Shown: positions 33,816 to 44,241 of the stretch, piece by piece | Position numbering within the stretch: position 1 is the first letter of the stretch | Layout of the letters: each line of letters starts with the position of its first letter | Assembly: GCF_027943255.1 (NCBI RefSeq) | Contig: NC_072892.1 | Coordinates: 165,046,792 to 165,110,791 of the forward strand | Length of the DNA stretch: 64,000 nt | Source of the DNA: Anastrepha obliqua | Taxonomy: Eukaryota; Arthropoda; Insecta; Diptera; Tephritidae | Direction of reading: 5' to 3' | The notes under the pieces: model-generated | The model's database searches: none | What the model saw: only the letters and a program-made list of their open reading frames with translations | Told to the model about the DNA's origin: nothing | Translations under genes and position numbers: made by a program

Positions 33816-33949
33816 TGTATACAGAAAGTAATTAAAATACTTTATCAAACTCATCTTTTTACAGGGCTTCACTACCATGGATTGCGTTTTATTGCGTGAT
33901 AAAGACCACCAGCGCGGAAGGAAATGAAAAGTTGAAGATAAAAAAAAAA
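33816..33949 (+). repeat. 134-bp A-tailed repeat, copy 2
   Basis: TGTATACAGAAAGTAATTAA ... AGCGCGGAAGGAAATGAAAA then A-run; fewer than about ten differences from copy 1. Confidence 0.8.
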
Positions 33950-34720
33950 CAACAAACACAAAAGTATTTATGCAGACTGGCGCAGGATTAAAACTATGAG
34001 AAAAGCGGCGATAGTGAAGGTAAAGTTATGAGCTAAATGCATATTTCCGTTTAGTAAAGGGTGCTTCAGGTGCTAGTTTCTTTCTAGAAATTCAATAAAA
34101 TCGATAACTACATTGTTTTTGCGATATATTAATGTGTTTTGCTCGCAATGTATGGAATACAAAACCAATCATGTGGCTACTCGACTTCACAGTAATGCAT
34201 TCATTTACTCCAATTTTTAAAATACCTGGTTGACAGTCAAAGACAAAACCAGACAGCTGACAAATTGCTCGGATAATATTTGCTTTAACGTCTAGAAATG
34301 CTTCTGGAATGCCTGCACAACATAAATCTCTCATGAAGATAAAACTCTTCAGGACACAGTGAAGCCTAACGCAAAAGCCGAATTGGCCAGACACACTTCT
34401 GCAAGAGACTTTATTCGATTACAAATTTTCTCTCTTTCAACTCTTTATTTCCACTCATTATCTTTTAGAGAAGGATGCCTAGACTGCCTTATATGTTACT
34501 TCTGGTATTCCACCCCGGTAAGAAGCAAAACCACCCCTGTGAAATCAACTCAAAGACCTGATAGAGCTGAGTAGGAAAAATATGGGCTTAACAACGGACC
34601 TTAGGAACGGAAGCAGAGTTAACAAAAATCTTAAAAACGTCTGCTTTGTATATCAAAGTAAGAAGATGTTTAGCAAGCAAACAGGAAGAAGGGACAACAC
34701 AACTCATTTTAGTCAGGGTG
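33950..34720. other. Non-coding, nothing recognised
   Basis: No gene or known repeat seen. Confidence 0.35.
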
Positions 34721-35057
34721 ATGAGCTTACAGCTTACACCGTAGCCGAATGAGTTGATGTGTGACCACCATTCGGGAGTGCGTAGGTTCGAATCTACGTG
34801 CATGAAACAATTAAATGAAAAAGTTGTTTCTAAAAGCCCCTCGACAGGCAATGACAAATCTCTGAGTGTATTTCTGAAAAGAAAAAGCTCCTCATAAAAA
34901 CCATTTGCCGTTCGGGGTCGACTTAAAACTGTAGGCCCCATCATTTGTGGAAAAAGTCAACTTGCACGCCACAAATAGGAGGAGAAGTTCGACTAAACAC
35001 CTAACAGAAGTGTACGCTCCAATTTTTATTTTTATTTTTATTTTTTATGAGCTTACA
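34721..35057 (+). mobile_element. tRNA-derived SINE, copy E, with 11-bp target duplication
   Basis: ATGAGCTTACA at 34721-34731 and 35047-35057. Body starts with the head ACCGTAGCCGAATGAGTTG, B-box GGTTCGAATCTA, CTAAAAGCCCCTCGACAGGC, TTTGCCGTTCGGGGTCGA, CACAAATAGGAGGAG and ends GTACGCTCCAATTTTTATTT with a (TTTTTA)n tail. Full length, second head subtype (CATTCGGGAGTGCGTAGG). Confidence 0.92.
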
Positions 35058-36084
35058 AGAGCGCCTTTTTATATGGGAAAACTTTATCTTCACATTGAAG
35101 TTATAACTACAAAGTTGCCCATAGAGATAAATGTACTCTAATCTAGATCGTGCGGTTTTTGAATCATGGATTATTATTATTTCTTTTTTTCTTTAAGCTC
35201 TTATTGGATCATAAGGCTTCAAATGGCTTGATAAAAAGGGTAAATGGTCACAGTGTCGAGGTGATACTCGAGATCTGCTTCCAATGCAATCTAATAAAAT
35301 CCAATTTAGTCTAGCATGAACGAATTCAACCTAATAGAATCTAATTTAATCTTATAAAATCGTTCCAAGCTGACCTGTTCTGGTCTCATCAAATCCAATT
35401 TAATATAATTTGGACTTATCCTTTCGATTCTAATCAGGTATCTTTCTAAAATAATCCAATTTATTGGAGTTTTCTTTTTTCGTCATATTTATTCTGTTCT
35501 ATGCCAGGTCTGCCAAATTATCGTTGTATTTTCTTAGCATAATTATACAGTTGCGTGTTCTGTTCTCAACCTGTTGCAGTCTGGCCAGGGAAATGCCTTT
35601 TCGCCCCAATGCAACAACTGAGGGTGAGCGTTGTACACCCTCTATTGTTGATCTATACACCAAATTGTCGCTCCGGGCGACAGGTAATCCATTTATTCTG
35701 GTAGTACTGATGCTGGTGGCTTTAAGCCGAACTTTATTAGAACGATATCAAAGTGCGGTTATCCCATATCGGAGATCAAGCCCATCTGCCATTTTGTCAG
35801 ACAACCAAGCCCGTTGAGGACTGCTTCACTGTCCTCAATATCCTCATCATCTTACTGGGGTAGGTGCCAGCACGTGAAGGTCATGACGATAATGAACAGG
35901 TACACTGTTTAGTGAAAATTCCATGGACCAGAATCCTTCTGCGAGCTTACCAAAGCCCACTTAAAGGAATCTTTCAACGAGTAGGAGAAACCTGAACTCA
36001 TGCGATAGGAGTTGGAAAGTACAGAACACAGGCAGGCAAAACAATCTATCTTTTCTTCCTTACGAAGTTTCACTGAATGTTACA
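35058..36084. other. Unrecognised stretch
   Basis: No feature recognised. ATCTAAT/AATCCAATTT-type motifs recur between about 35290 and 35465 (short imperfect repeats). The 117-codon frame at 35464-35817 has no known domain. Confidence 0.35.
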
Positions 36085-36215
36085 GGGGACACTATGGTCT
36101 TTGTTATCATTTCAGCAAACGAAGACCAGTAGAAGTGTCTGCCATTTTTGCGGACTGGTTATAAAACACCAGTGCAGCGCTCACAAGACGGAGACTCATT
36201 TAAATAGGTGTCCAT
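36085..36215 (+). mobile_element. Possible LINE zinc-finger tail
   Basis: One frame reads CHFCGLVIKHQC and continues TETHLNRCPL, resembling the C-terminal C-x2-C ... H-x4-C finger of non-LTR retrotransposons. It is a single motif without other support. Confidence 0.35.
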
Positions 36216-36507
36216 TGGTAATATGAAACAAAACGCCCGAGAAAGTGCTAAAATTCATTAGAAGCCTTCAATTCTATGCTCGCGGTCAAGCACAATAGAC
36301 CAATAAAGCTAACGAATGGAAGTTCCTCAAAACAGTTGTGCAAAAAGATCAGATTTATAAAGTGAGTAGTGTGAAATTTTTCTTGCTCTATTCTCATATG
36401 AAATACGCCACGTGTTCGCAGGACGAATGTCAATAGGACGAATGTCGTAACCTCGTCATATAATGAGATGATATTTCTTCGAAAAAAGTGTAGTCACAGG
36501 GCACAAC

Positions 36508-36784
36508 GCCTGTGGTTAGCATATGGCTACCATGGGAGTCATTGATGACGTAGATTCGAATCTCGGTGGAAGATCAAAATAAAAGAAACATTTTTTCTAA
36601 TAACGGTAGGCAGTGGCAAACCTCCGAGTGAATTTGTGGCATGAAAAAACTCCTCATAAAAAATATCTGCCCTTCGGCTTGAAACTGTATGTCTTTCCAT
36701 TTGTGGAACAAAATCAAGGCGCCCACCACAAATAGGAGGAGGAGCTCGGCCAAACACGCAGAATGGGTGCATGCGCCAATTATA
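36508..36784 (+). mobile_element. tRNA-derived SINE, copy F
   Basis: Degenerate head (TGTGGTTAGCATATGGCTAC, B-box ATTCGAATCTC), TCTAATAACGGTAGGCAGTG, CAAACCTCCGAGTGA, GGCTTGAAACTG, CACAAATAGGAGGAGGAGCT, and tail GCATGCGCCAATTATA. A DD41D element is inserted at TA in its tail, so any downstream target copy is obscured. Confidence 0.85.
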
Positions 36785-37692
36785 AAGGGTGTTTTTTTTA
36801 GAGGTTAGGTTTTCAAGTTGGCACTACTTTTTTCGTAGATGGTCTTTTTGACAGCTGTCACTTGATTTATGCTCAGTTTGGTTTGCCATTTCATAATGAA
36901 TAGACTTACACCTGAATAACGTTTGCAAATCGTGCAAATTTATTACGAAAATAATGGTTCGGTTCGCGCGACGCATCGAAGAAAATTTTGTTCAGCGATG
37001 AAGCTCACTTTTAGTTGAATGGGTATGTGAATAAGCAAAATTGTCGCATTTGGAGTGAACATAATCCACAAGCCATTGCTGAGACGTCGTTACATCCTCA
37101 AAAAGTCACTGTTTGGTGTGCTCTATGGGCAGAGGGAATCATTGGTCCATATTTCTTTAAAAATGAAGCCGGCCATAATGTTACAGTCAATTGGGAGCGC
37201 TATAGAGCCATGATTAATGACTTTTTCGTGCCTGAATTGGACGATGTTGATGTGGACGACCTTTGGTTCCAACAAGACGGCGCTACATGCCATACAGCCA
37301 ACGCAATAATCGATTTATTGAAGGAAACTTTTGGTGAGCGCATTATCTCGCGCCGTGGACCTGTGGCGTGGCCTCCAAGATCGTGCGATATAACACCGCT
37401 GGACTATTTCTTGTGGGGCTATGTGGAGTCGCTTGTCTACGCAGATAAGCCCGAGACGATTGACGTCTTGGAAGAGAATATTCGGCGCGTTATTGCTAAC
37501 ATACGGCCCAATTGCTGCAAAAAGTGGTCGAAAATTGGGCCTCTCGGCTGGAATTTATTCGAGCCAGCCGCGGCGGCCACTTGCCCGAAATCATTTTTAG
37601 ACCATAATGGCAAACCCTTATCTTTATAATAAAGCTAAATTCTTGGCCATAACATTAAATTATATACGTTTTATTTCATCTTGAAAACCTAA
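36785..37692 (+). mobile_element. DD41D (rosa-like) element, internally deleted and right-truncated
   Basis: Starts AAGGGTGTTTTTTTTAGAGG after TA and continues TTAGGTTTTCAAG; the right end has the reverse complement CTTGAAAACCTAAG but lacks the outer ~20 bp. Coding sequence is present on the plus strand with a deletion of part of the DNA-binding/linker region near 36960. Confidence 0.82.
36972..37629 (+). pseudogene. DD41D transposase catalytic half
   Basis: After a decayed start (MNRLTPE-stop at about 36898) and a deletion, the frame runs KILFSDEAHF*LNGYVNKQN (first catalytic D, one stop), HPQKVTVWCALWAEGIIGPY, YRAMINDFFVPELDDV, WFQQDGATCHTANAI (second D), VAWPPRSCDITPLDYFLWGY (third D, 41 residues between the two), and ADKPETIDVLEENIRRVIA. 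From 37015 to 37629 it is open for 204 codons; the last ~30 codons depart from the usual C-terminus through a frameshift. All three catalytic aspartates are present. Confidence 0.85.
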
Positions 37693-38014
37693 GCATTTTA
37701 TCTGTATCTGTACGGCGTTCTCTAGAATCAGACTGTTAGGGTGCGATGTTCTGAGCATGGATAAAGTTCATAATCTTTCTCTTTCGGATCTCTTAAGATT
37801 AATCAATGAATCCAAAAGATTCGCGGAAGAGTAACCTCGAACCAATTTTTCCGTCTTACTATCCATATACTATCTGCCTTGTCTTTCTATTTTTCTACTG
37901 TAATCTAACCGGGTGTAGTAAAATTATCTTCCCGACTGAGTGCTTGGACTTGTTCAACCCCCCACAAATCTAATATAATCTAATAGTTTAACACTATTTT
38001 TCGAAAACACCCTA
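37693..38014. other. Non-coding, nothing recognised
   Basis: No feature seen. Confidence 0.35.
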
Positions 38015-38430
38015 CCCTAATCTCATCGTGGAGCATAGGCCTGTACAATAGGTCTAAATCGCACTCTTTTAGGTGCCACACGGCTAATGTCATCCCAGTT
38101 GTAATTTGTGGTGTCGTGGGTTCTGCGCCAGGTGTTTTCTGGAGAGTCAGGTCGTCTGGAATCCTGAAAGTACCATCTTAGCGCCTGCCTTACGATACGG
38201 TTCACGGGTTTGCGGAGTGTGTGACCAATCCAGAGCCAGTTACGCCTTCAATCGGTACGGTTTTTTGTTGGGTACGGGCACATAAATTTTCGTTTCTTAT
38301 TTTTCAGGCCGTTTTAACCACGTAGACGTCGAAAAAAATTATTACTAAATATTTGAATTTCCGATTCGATGCGGAAGGAGTCTTTCCGCGTTTCGCATTC
38401 ATAGAATAGCATAGATTTAACATTGGATTC
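38015..38430 (-). mobile_element. LINE reverse-transcriptase C-terminal fragment (endonuclease-RT type)
   Basis: Minus strand: FESNVKSMLFYECET (the S.LLYG.E.W block), a damaged middle, NWLWIGHTLRKPVNRIVRQA, LRWYFQDSRRPDSPENTWRR and PKRVRFRPIVQAYAP. This matches the conserved C-terminus of endonuclease-reverse transcriptase LINEs (GHTLRK; RQAL.W.P.GSRR.GRP..TWRR). At least one frameshift. A different copy of the same broad class from the one at 4018-4370. Confidence 0.8.
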
Positions 38431-38994
38431 AAAGAACTACTCCAAAAGTAACCAATCCAAACCAAAGTAATCCAATCCAAAGTAACCTTCTTTCATCGGA
38501 GCAACCGGCCTTGACCTTGCCAAGAGAGCTGATAGAGGACACGATATCGAATTTAGCGCCAAAGAAGTGGACTGCTTGATCTGATGGTAGGCATTACACA
38601 TCATCCTGCTGAAGCATGCTACTGTAACCTCGAAAAAGGGTTTCTTTGAGCATGATTGAAAATCTGGTAAACTGCGACTACCTCGCGAAAGCTCGAACTA
38701 AACTGCCACATTCTCTGACTACGGATCGGATGAAAGTTCGTCTTAAATGTTGAGTCAGTTGGACTATGGCTAATTTTAGTCAAGCTGATGTGTAAAATAT
38801 TAAAAAAAAAAACAATTAAAAAAAATGTAAGATATAGCGTTATTGCAATTAATGGTAGGCCCATCTTTTTGGAATAGGTGGCACACTCTTGACAGAGTAG
38901 TTGTATTCGCATTTTGAGTACAAGAATAGATGCCGTGTTGAACCATTAGTAACTTAGGCTCACAATTAAGGAAGAAAATGTGTACAGGGTTTGA
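38431..38994. other. Non-coding, nothing recognised
   Basis: TCCAATCCAAA-type short repeats near 38445-38485; otherwise no feature. Confidence 0.35.
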
Positions 38995-39692
38995 TTGAAA
39001 AGTAATGAGCCTTCCCGCGTGGAGTGTCTGCCAAGCGATCAACCGAATCTTCTGGTGGGGGAAAATGATCGTTGGACCTTCCCCTTCCACTAGAAAGCAG
39101 TCAACATCGCTCCGCGCGTGAAAGTTGTTTTAAAAGTGTGTTAGGATTTTGCAGTGGCGAAAATGCAGCTGATCATCTTTTTCGACTCTCGAGGCGGAGT
39201 TTGTAAAAAGGAGTTTGTACCTCCAGGAAGCACTGTAAATGCGGCATTTTACAAAGAAGTGTTCTTTCGGCTGAAAAACCGCGTCGCCCGGGTTCGATCC
39301 CACCTCGTCAACAATTGGACCCTTCATCACGACAATGCGCCGGCTCATACCGCCTTCCTCTGCATTGGCCAATATGGGGGTCCCGGTGCTTCCCCACCTT
39401 CCCTACAGCCCAGACCTGTCCCCTCCGGACTTCTTCTTGTTCCCGCGCCTGAAAAGAAAGCTGAAGGGGAGGGGTTTCGACTCCATCGAGGCGATTCAAA
39501 AAACTGTGACAGCCGATTTGAACGCAATTCCGGCGGATGAGTTTAAAAAATGTTTCCTGCAGTGGAAGGACCGCTACCAGCGGTGTATTGACGCTCAAGG
39601 GTCCTAGTTTGAACAATATTAGTTGTCTAAGCCAAAAGGTTTAATAAAACTGCTTAAAAAAATAAGGCTCATTACTTTTCAATCAAACCCTG
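38995..39692 (+). mobile_element. Internally deleted mariner (698 bp), copy 1 of family CAGGGTTTGA
   Basis: CAGGGTTTGATTGAAAAGTA ATGAGCCTT at the left end is perfectly mirrored at the right end (29 bp), with TA on both sides (38993-38994, 39693-39694). The perfect ends suggest recent mobilisation. Lacks the N-terminal half of the transposase. Same family as 50348-51066. Confidence 0.9.
39154..39607 (+). pseudogene. Mariner transposase C-terminal part
   Basis: Reads LIIFFDSRGGVCKKEFVPPG, HHDNAPAHTAFLC (second catalytic D), then after a frameshift near 39360 [36 protein letters not shown] (third D) and [21 protein letters not shown]. The first catalytic block and DNA-binding domain are deleted. 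Confidence 0.85.
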
Positions 39693-39694
39693 TA

Positions 39695-41220
39695 CTTAGA
39701 ACACCCTGCAGTTACAGGATATCATCAGCAATAACTTTACAATAGCAGCAGCTGTGTGAGAATAAAACCAACAACTCCACACTCAGCGCTACTGTATCAC
39801 TACCAACTTTGTTGTTTTTATTGCAATTATAGCTTATAATACTCTCGTTTATTGCAAAAAGAAGGACATATAATAAAGGAAAAATAAAGTAAGCAAGAAA
39901 AAAACGAATCACGGGACTTGAGTTCCACACTAAACACAACGAAGGGCTCCTGTTGAGCTACTAAGAAAAGGCGGAAAATCACTCAATATGCACCAGAATA
40001 ACAGGATACCATTAACAAGAAAAGCATAAAACAAACTAACAAAAAAATAAACAATAGCCAGCAGCTTTGGCGTATAGCAGAAGTTCTTGTAATAATCCTA
40101 GCAAAAGCCCTCCCGCATCCGCTGGCACAAAAGCCACCCACTCACCACAGAGTGCACTTCACTTGCTGGAGGATAATGCAAATTTATGCAGAATTTTCTT
40201 GCACTTTTTTTGTTGTGATTTTTTTTTCATTTCTCTTTCTCGTCGAACGATATGTCACTGATGCATACACTCGGGAAATTTGGATGTAAATTATGAAAGT
40301 GCAGTTATGCCAAAACTAAAAGTCAGACAAAATGGGTAGCACTGGCAAAATAAGAAAAGACAAGTTTGGAAAGTAATTCAAGCTAAAACAAAGAAAAAAA
40401 AACTTTAATTGAAACAGCGCAGTCAGTACTTCTAGGAAGAGAAGCTGCAAATTTTCGCACTACCCACAAGCTAAAAATACCCGCACAACTACAAGCAAAC
40501 ATTCGAGCAGCGCATTGTGAGCAGCAACTGCCGGCGTAGCGTGTCATTCATGCGTGCTATAGCTGGGAGTTGGCGAACGAAAATGCTGAATTACATAAAG
40601 TGTGGCATGCAACAGTGCACGTACTACATACATACACGCATACTTTGGGGTTGCGGTTGCATGCGCGACGATGCAGTAGCAACGGTGGCAAGCTTCGAAT
40701 GATGCCTCTGTAACGTGGCATAGGGAGGCACTCATATGTATGTATGTGAAATGTGTATTAGCATGCGGCAAGCTGTCCACCCTCCTGACTGTGTGCAATT
40801 TAAAATGTGCGAATAAAAATATAAAAAAATAATACGAGATCCGCGTAGTAGGGCAAAAATAAGCAAATCGTAGAGCAAAGGCGCAGCTACAGTGCAGACA
40901 TCGCATAGAAGAAGAAAATCCGAAAGGCACAATGAAGTTAGGAGTCAAGTTGTTGTTGCTGTTATGTGTGCTGTCAGGGCGTACTGCTGCATTTAATTTT
41001 AATAAAATGAGCGCTCTTTTTATTTGACTTGCATTTTACTTAGACACGAGGAGCGTCTGACATATGAAGTTCACTCTGATAAATTTGGGGCGGTAAATAT
41101 TTGGCGAGTTGTTTTTGTTTGTCAAAGAAAAATCCATAAAGAGCAGAAGAGTGAGACTTGTTAACCTTGATGGAAAAATTCTAGCTATTTGCGTTTAACT
41201 TTGCCATTCTAGTTAGATTT
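39695..41220. other. Non-coding stretch
   Basis: No gene recognised. A TATGTATGTATGTG patch near 40735. The 134-codon minus-strand frame at 40544-40948 has no known motif. Confidence 0.4.
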
Positions 41221-41443
41221 CAATGATGGAATTTTCTTTAAAGTCACTTAAATCAACTGCAATGAAATTTTCTTTAAAGTAACCTAAATCAACTGCAATG
41301 AAATTTTCTTTAAAGTCACTTAAATCAACGGTAATGAAATTTTCTTTAAAGTTACTTAAATTAACTGCAATGAAATTTTCTTTAAAGTCACTTAAATCAA
41401 CTGCAATGAAATTTTCTTTAAAGCCACTTAAATTAACTGCAAG
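41221..41443. repeat. 36-bp minisatellite, about six units
   Basis: Unit CTGCAATGAAATTTTCTTTA AAGTCACTTAAATCAA repeated about 6.2 times with few substitutions. Because 36 is a multiple of three, both strands stay open: the minus strand (41213-41512) spells FKENFIAVDLSD repeats and the plus strand MKFSLKSLKSTA repeats. No protein family recognised; coding status unproven. Confidence 0.93.
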
Positions 41444-41504
41444 TAAGATTAGCTCATTCAAATGCTGGCTTCTAGGTAGGTAGGTAAGATGGCAAGAGTA
41501 CACC

Positions 41505-41605
41505 AGGTTCACTTCAAGAAGCTCTTACGTAGTTGTGAAAAGAGGTAGGCCGCCAGAGCCGAACATTTGCAGAGAAAGTGTTCTACATTGCAGAGAAAGT
41601 GTTGT
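41505..41605 (-). mobile_element. LINE zinc-finger tail fragment
   Basis: Minus strand reads NVEHFLCKCSALAAYLFSQL, the EHFLC.CPAL end of I/LOA-like LINE proteins, followed by a stop near 41510. Confidence 0.65.
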
Positions 41606-41689
41606 TCACTACGCTGCTTAGATTCATAATCAAATATGGGAAGTTTGCCGAAGAGTAATGAATCCCCACCCCCAATTATCCTCGCGTTC

Positions 41690-41935
41690 AAGCATCTTCC
41701 CGATCGCATTGTTCGGCACAAAGTCGCCAATCTGCTCCCTCAGAGCATCTCTTTCGCGAGCCATCTGTCACAACTAAAGCACGTGTGGTGGGCGTCATCG
41801 CTCGTTGCTTCACAGTATATACACCTGAGGTCCTAATCTTCCCCTTATGTGCACCGGGCAACATTGCCTGAGTGCTCGGCAAGAATAATGCCCGACCATC
41901 TACAATTCCATTCCATTCTAATATGAAAAACAAAA
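41690..41935 (-). mobile_element. R1-like LINE C-terminal fragment
   Basis: Minus strand reads CIYCEATSDDAHHTCFSCDR W, then with a +1 shift LREQIGDFVPNNAIGKMLER EDNW. This fits the C-x2-C ... H-x4-C finger and following 'NV...ML..E..W' block of R1/Waldo-like retrotransposons. It abuts a different LINE tail at 41505. Confidence 0.7.
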
Positions 41936-42732
41936 AAAATGTACGACGTGGCCCACAAAGTGTTAATGAGCTTACTTTGACGACTCAGCTACCCAGCCTG
42001 TGATGGTTTAAAAGTTATTTATGGAAGCATGAAAAGTCGTTGACTATAACAGGGAGCAGTGAGCGAATTCAAGCGAAAAACAGGCGCTGCTCAACAGATT
42101 GTTGAAGTGGAGTTCGCAAACGGCAAAAAATTTATTCAAAAAAGTAGTAGTTAATCCAAATGCCAAAGTCAAGCGAAGCAGAAGTTCTAATTTAGCAGGC
42201 ATTTGGACTTTTACTTAATTTCTTTTTTCCTTTGTTTTTGTGCTGTGCATTTGCTGCACAAGCCTATAATCTCAATTTTGTTATGTTGCTTTCACTTTTA
42301 CGAAGCAACCAGCCGGCGAAACTAAAAATAGCCAATTCGGTGCATTTAACTAGTTGGCCGAATGGGTGCGTGGCGTCGTTGCCCTTTCAATTGGCCGAGT
42401 ACTAAATGCCAGCTTATAAATAGTGAGAAAAAATACAAATAAATACAAACATATGTACATATACACTCATAGATATCAATGCATATAAGTATCTTTGTGT
42501 GTATAGTTATACCCTGTAGGAAAAATATGAAATGGTTCTGGTTTAAAGCTGCCACTTATGAACTGGAGTATGGATCCAGTTGCAAGTAACGACATCTGTG
42601 TTCCGAGTTTAACAGTGACAGAGTAAAAATGTATACTTAAATCATTTTCACTCATGATGGCCAGGTTGTCATGTTGAATACAGTTTCTGACGCTGTAAGA
42701 TGTTGGGTATGAGAACTATGTATAATAATTTA
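41936..42732. other. Non-coding stretch
   Basis: No feature recognised. TTGGCCGAATGGGTGCGTGG near 42353 resembles the SINE head A-box region but nothing else of the SINE follows. Confidence 0.4.
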
Positions 42733-42799
42733 AGGGGACCCGCTGGTCCAGAAATTTCAAGAAATCGATTTTTTGTTTCTTCGATATTTCGAAAGTATA

Positions 42800-43321
42800 A
42801 CAGGTTGCCAATATTCGACAGACCCATCTGGCAACCCTGTATCTTTTGACAGAGATGTCAGATCGCCTAATGACATACCGCGTTGGAAGCGTCAGTCCAA
42901 GGAGATTTTTACCATGGAACAGTTCACGCCACGCAAGCGCTCCCAAATTGTTGAAATTTACATTCAACAAAAGAAGTTAATTGTGAAAACTCAACGTGCG
43001 TATAAAAAATTAAATAATGTGAAAAGTGCGCCTTCTAAGAACACCATTAAAGGTTTGTACGAAAGGTTTTCCACTTTCTAATCCAAAGAGGCCAAATCAA
43101 AACCAACCAAGGCGTCGCCAAGGACATCCCAAAATCGCCGTTCTCAGCAGTTGGGCATTGTTCGGACAACTTTGCAACGAATTATCCGCATTGATTTGCA
43201 TTTATTCCCCTATAAAATTCAATTGACGCAAAGATTGTTGCCTGCGGATAAGCCTCGTCGATTGGAATGGGCAGAAAGAATCATCAAAATCCGTCGGGTC
43301 TGTCGAATATGGGCAACCCTG
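42800..43321 (+). mobile_element. DD41D-like element, N-terminal half, nested in repeat X
   Basis: Left end ACAGGTTGCCAATATTCGAC, right end reverse complement CAGGGTTGCCCATATTCGAC, flanked by TA (42798-42799 and 43322-43323). The paralogous repeat at 11165-11533 has the uninterrupted target GAAAGTATAGTATCTT, which confirms both boundaries. Ends resemble those of 17315-17850 (CAGGGTTGGCCATATT). Confidence 0.88.
42915..43308 (+). pseudogene. Rosa-like transposase DNA-binding half
   Basis: MEQFTPRKRSQIVEIYIQQK (start at 42914-42916), LIVKTQRAYKKLNNVKSAPS, NTIKGLYERF then a frameshift, RRSQQLGIVRTTLQRIIRID, LHLFPYKIQLTQRLLPADKP and RRLEWAERIIKI. Two helix-turn-helix segments are visible; the whole catalytic domain is deleted. 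Confidence 0.82.
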
Positions 43322-43966
43322 TAGTATCTTAAGAATATAGTGTGAAATTTTCATGCGAAAATTCCTAATATTATAGTTTCTACAGCCCATTTACTAGGTA
43401 GAGAGCGATTCGCGCGCTCCTCTACCTCAAATTTTAAACTTGTTTGTCTCGAAACGACTTTTTTCGGTCTGGTGTTGTCAAAAAAAAAACAAAAAAAAAA
43501 ACTATTCAACCAAATCGTCTGAAACTTCAATATATTGTTCACATCAATGGCTATCGCCCGTACTAGAATCATATTATTTTTTCAATTATTTCGTTTTTTT
43601 TTTATTAAAAATCTGAAAAAAAAACCTGATTTTTAGAGTGTGAAATTCAAAACCGTGCCATTTTGTCAATTTTTTTTATTTTAGTAGCGGGACATAGCCA
43701 CAGTTCTACTGATTAATAATTTTTGAGGTTTTTGTGTTTCAGATAAATAAAAGAGCCAAAATGGACAACACCGTACAGGTCTAATTTTTCGAGAGTGTCA
43801 ACTTCAGCGCCATTTTTAAAACAAAAAATTTTTTTTTTCCATTTCTGGATGTAAAAGAAGTTAAATAAAAATCCTAAAAAATGTAAATGTCATTTTTAAT
43901 ATTTTGATTGTAAAAAATTCTTGACAATACCTTAAATTTTCGAGCTCTAGACCACCGGGACCCCTC

Positions 43967-44241
43967 CTTAAAAACGTAGACTGCAAATTTTATTATCACT
44001 TCAAATCGAATCTAGAATTCCTGAGTGGTTCGCCACTGCTCGACTCTACCTACTGCCATTTATGATAAAGTACAAAATTACGGAGACTGAAGTGGAAAAA
44101 TGAGCGTAACTACGCATGTATGTAAGTAAAGGTCAGTTGCGTGAGAGAAGCAAGAAGAGAGTGCCCAAGAGCGAAGATTTGTAAATGAAAATGAAAAGTT
44201 AGGTTATGTTAATGTAAGCAAGGCAATTAATAGAAAAAAAG
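43967..44241. other. Non-coding spacer
   Basis: No feature seen between repeat X and the SINE. Confidence 0.35.

Larger units (their letters stand above)
42733..43966. repeat. Repeat X, copy 2, with TTAA-adjacent inverted ends and a nested transposon
   Basis: Left end GGGGACCCGCTGGTCCAGA follows TTAA (42729-42732); the right end's reverse complement is GGGGTCCCGGTGGTCTAGA, so there are 19-bp inverted ends with three mismatches. A TTAA occurs 3 bp beyond the right end. Removing the nested element (42800-43321) leaves about 710 bp that align with 11165-11533 in the opposite orientation. No transposase encoded. Class is uncertain; TTAA elements include piggyBac and Kolobok types. Confidence 0.7.

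Noticed and set aside
32114..33949. LTR pair of an LTR retrotransposon
   Set aside because: The repeats end in A-runs, lack TG...CA ends and a primer-binding site, and the DNA between holds a minus-strand LINE tail, not gag-pol.
40544..40948. 134-codon minus-strand frame
   Set aside because: Contains CATA/TATG microsatellite translation (THFTYIH) and no known domain.
41221..41443. CRISPR-like repeat array
   Set aside because: Units are contiguous 36-bp tandem repeats without spacers, in an animal genome.
42350..42395. Another SINE head
   Set aside because: Only about 20 bases resemble the A-box region; B-box and body are absent.
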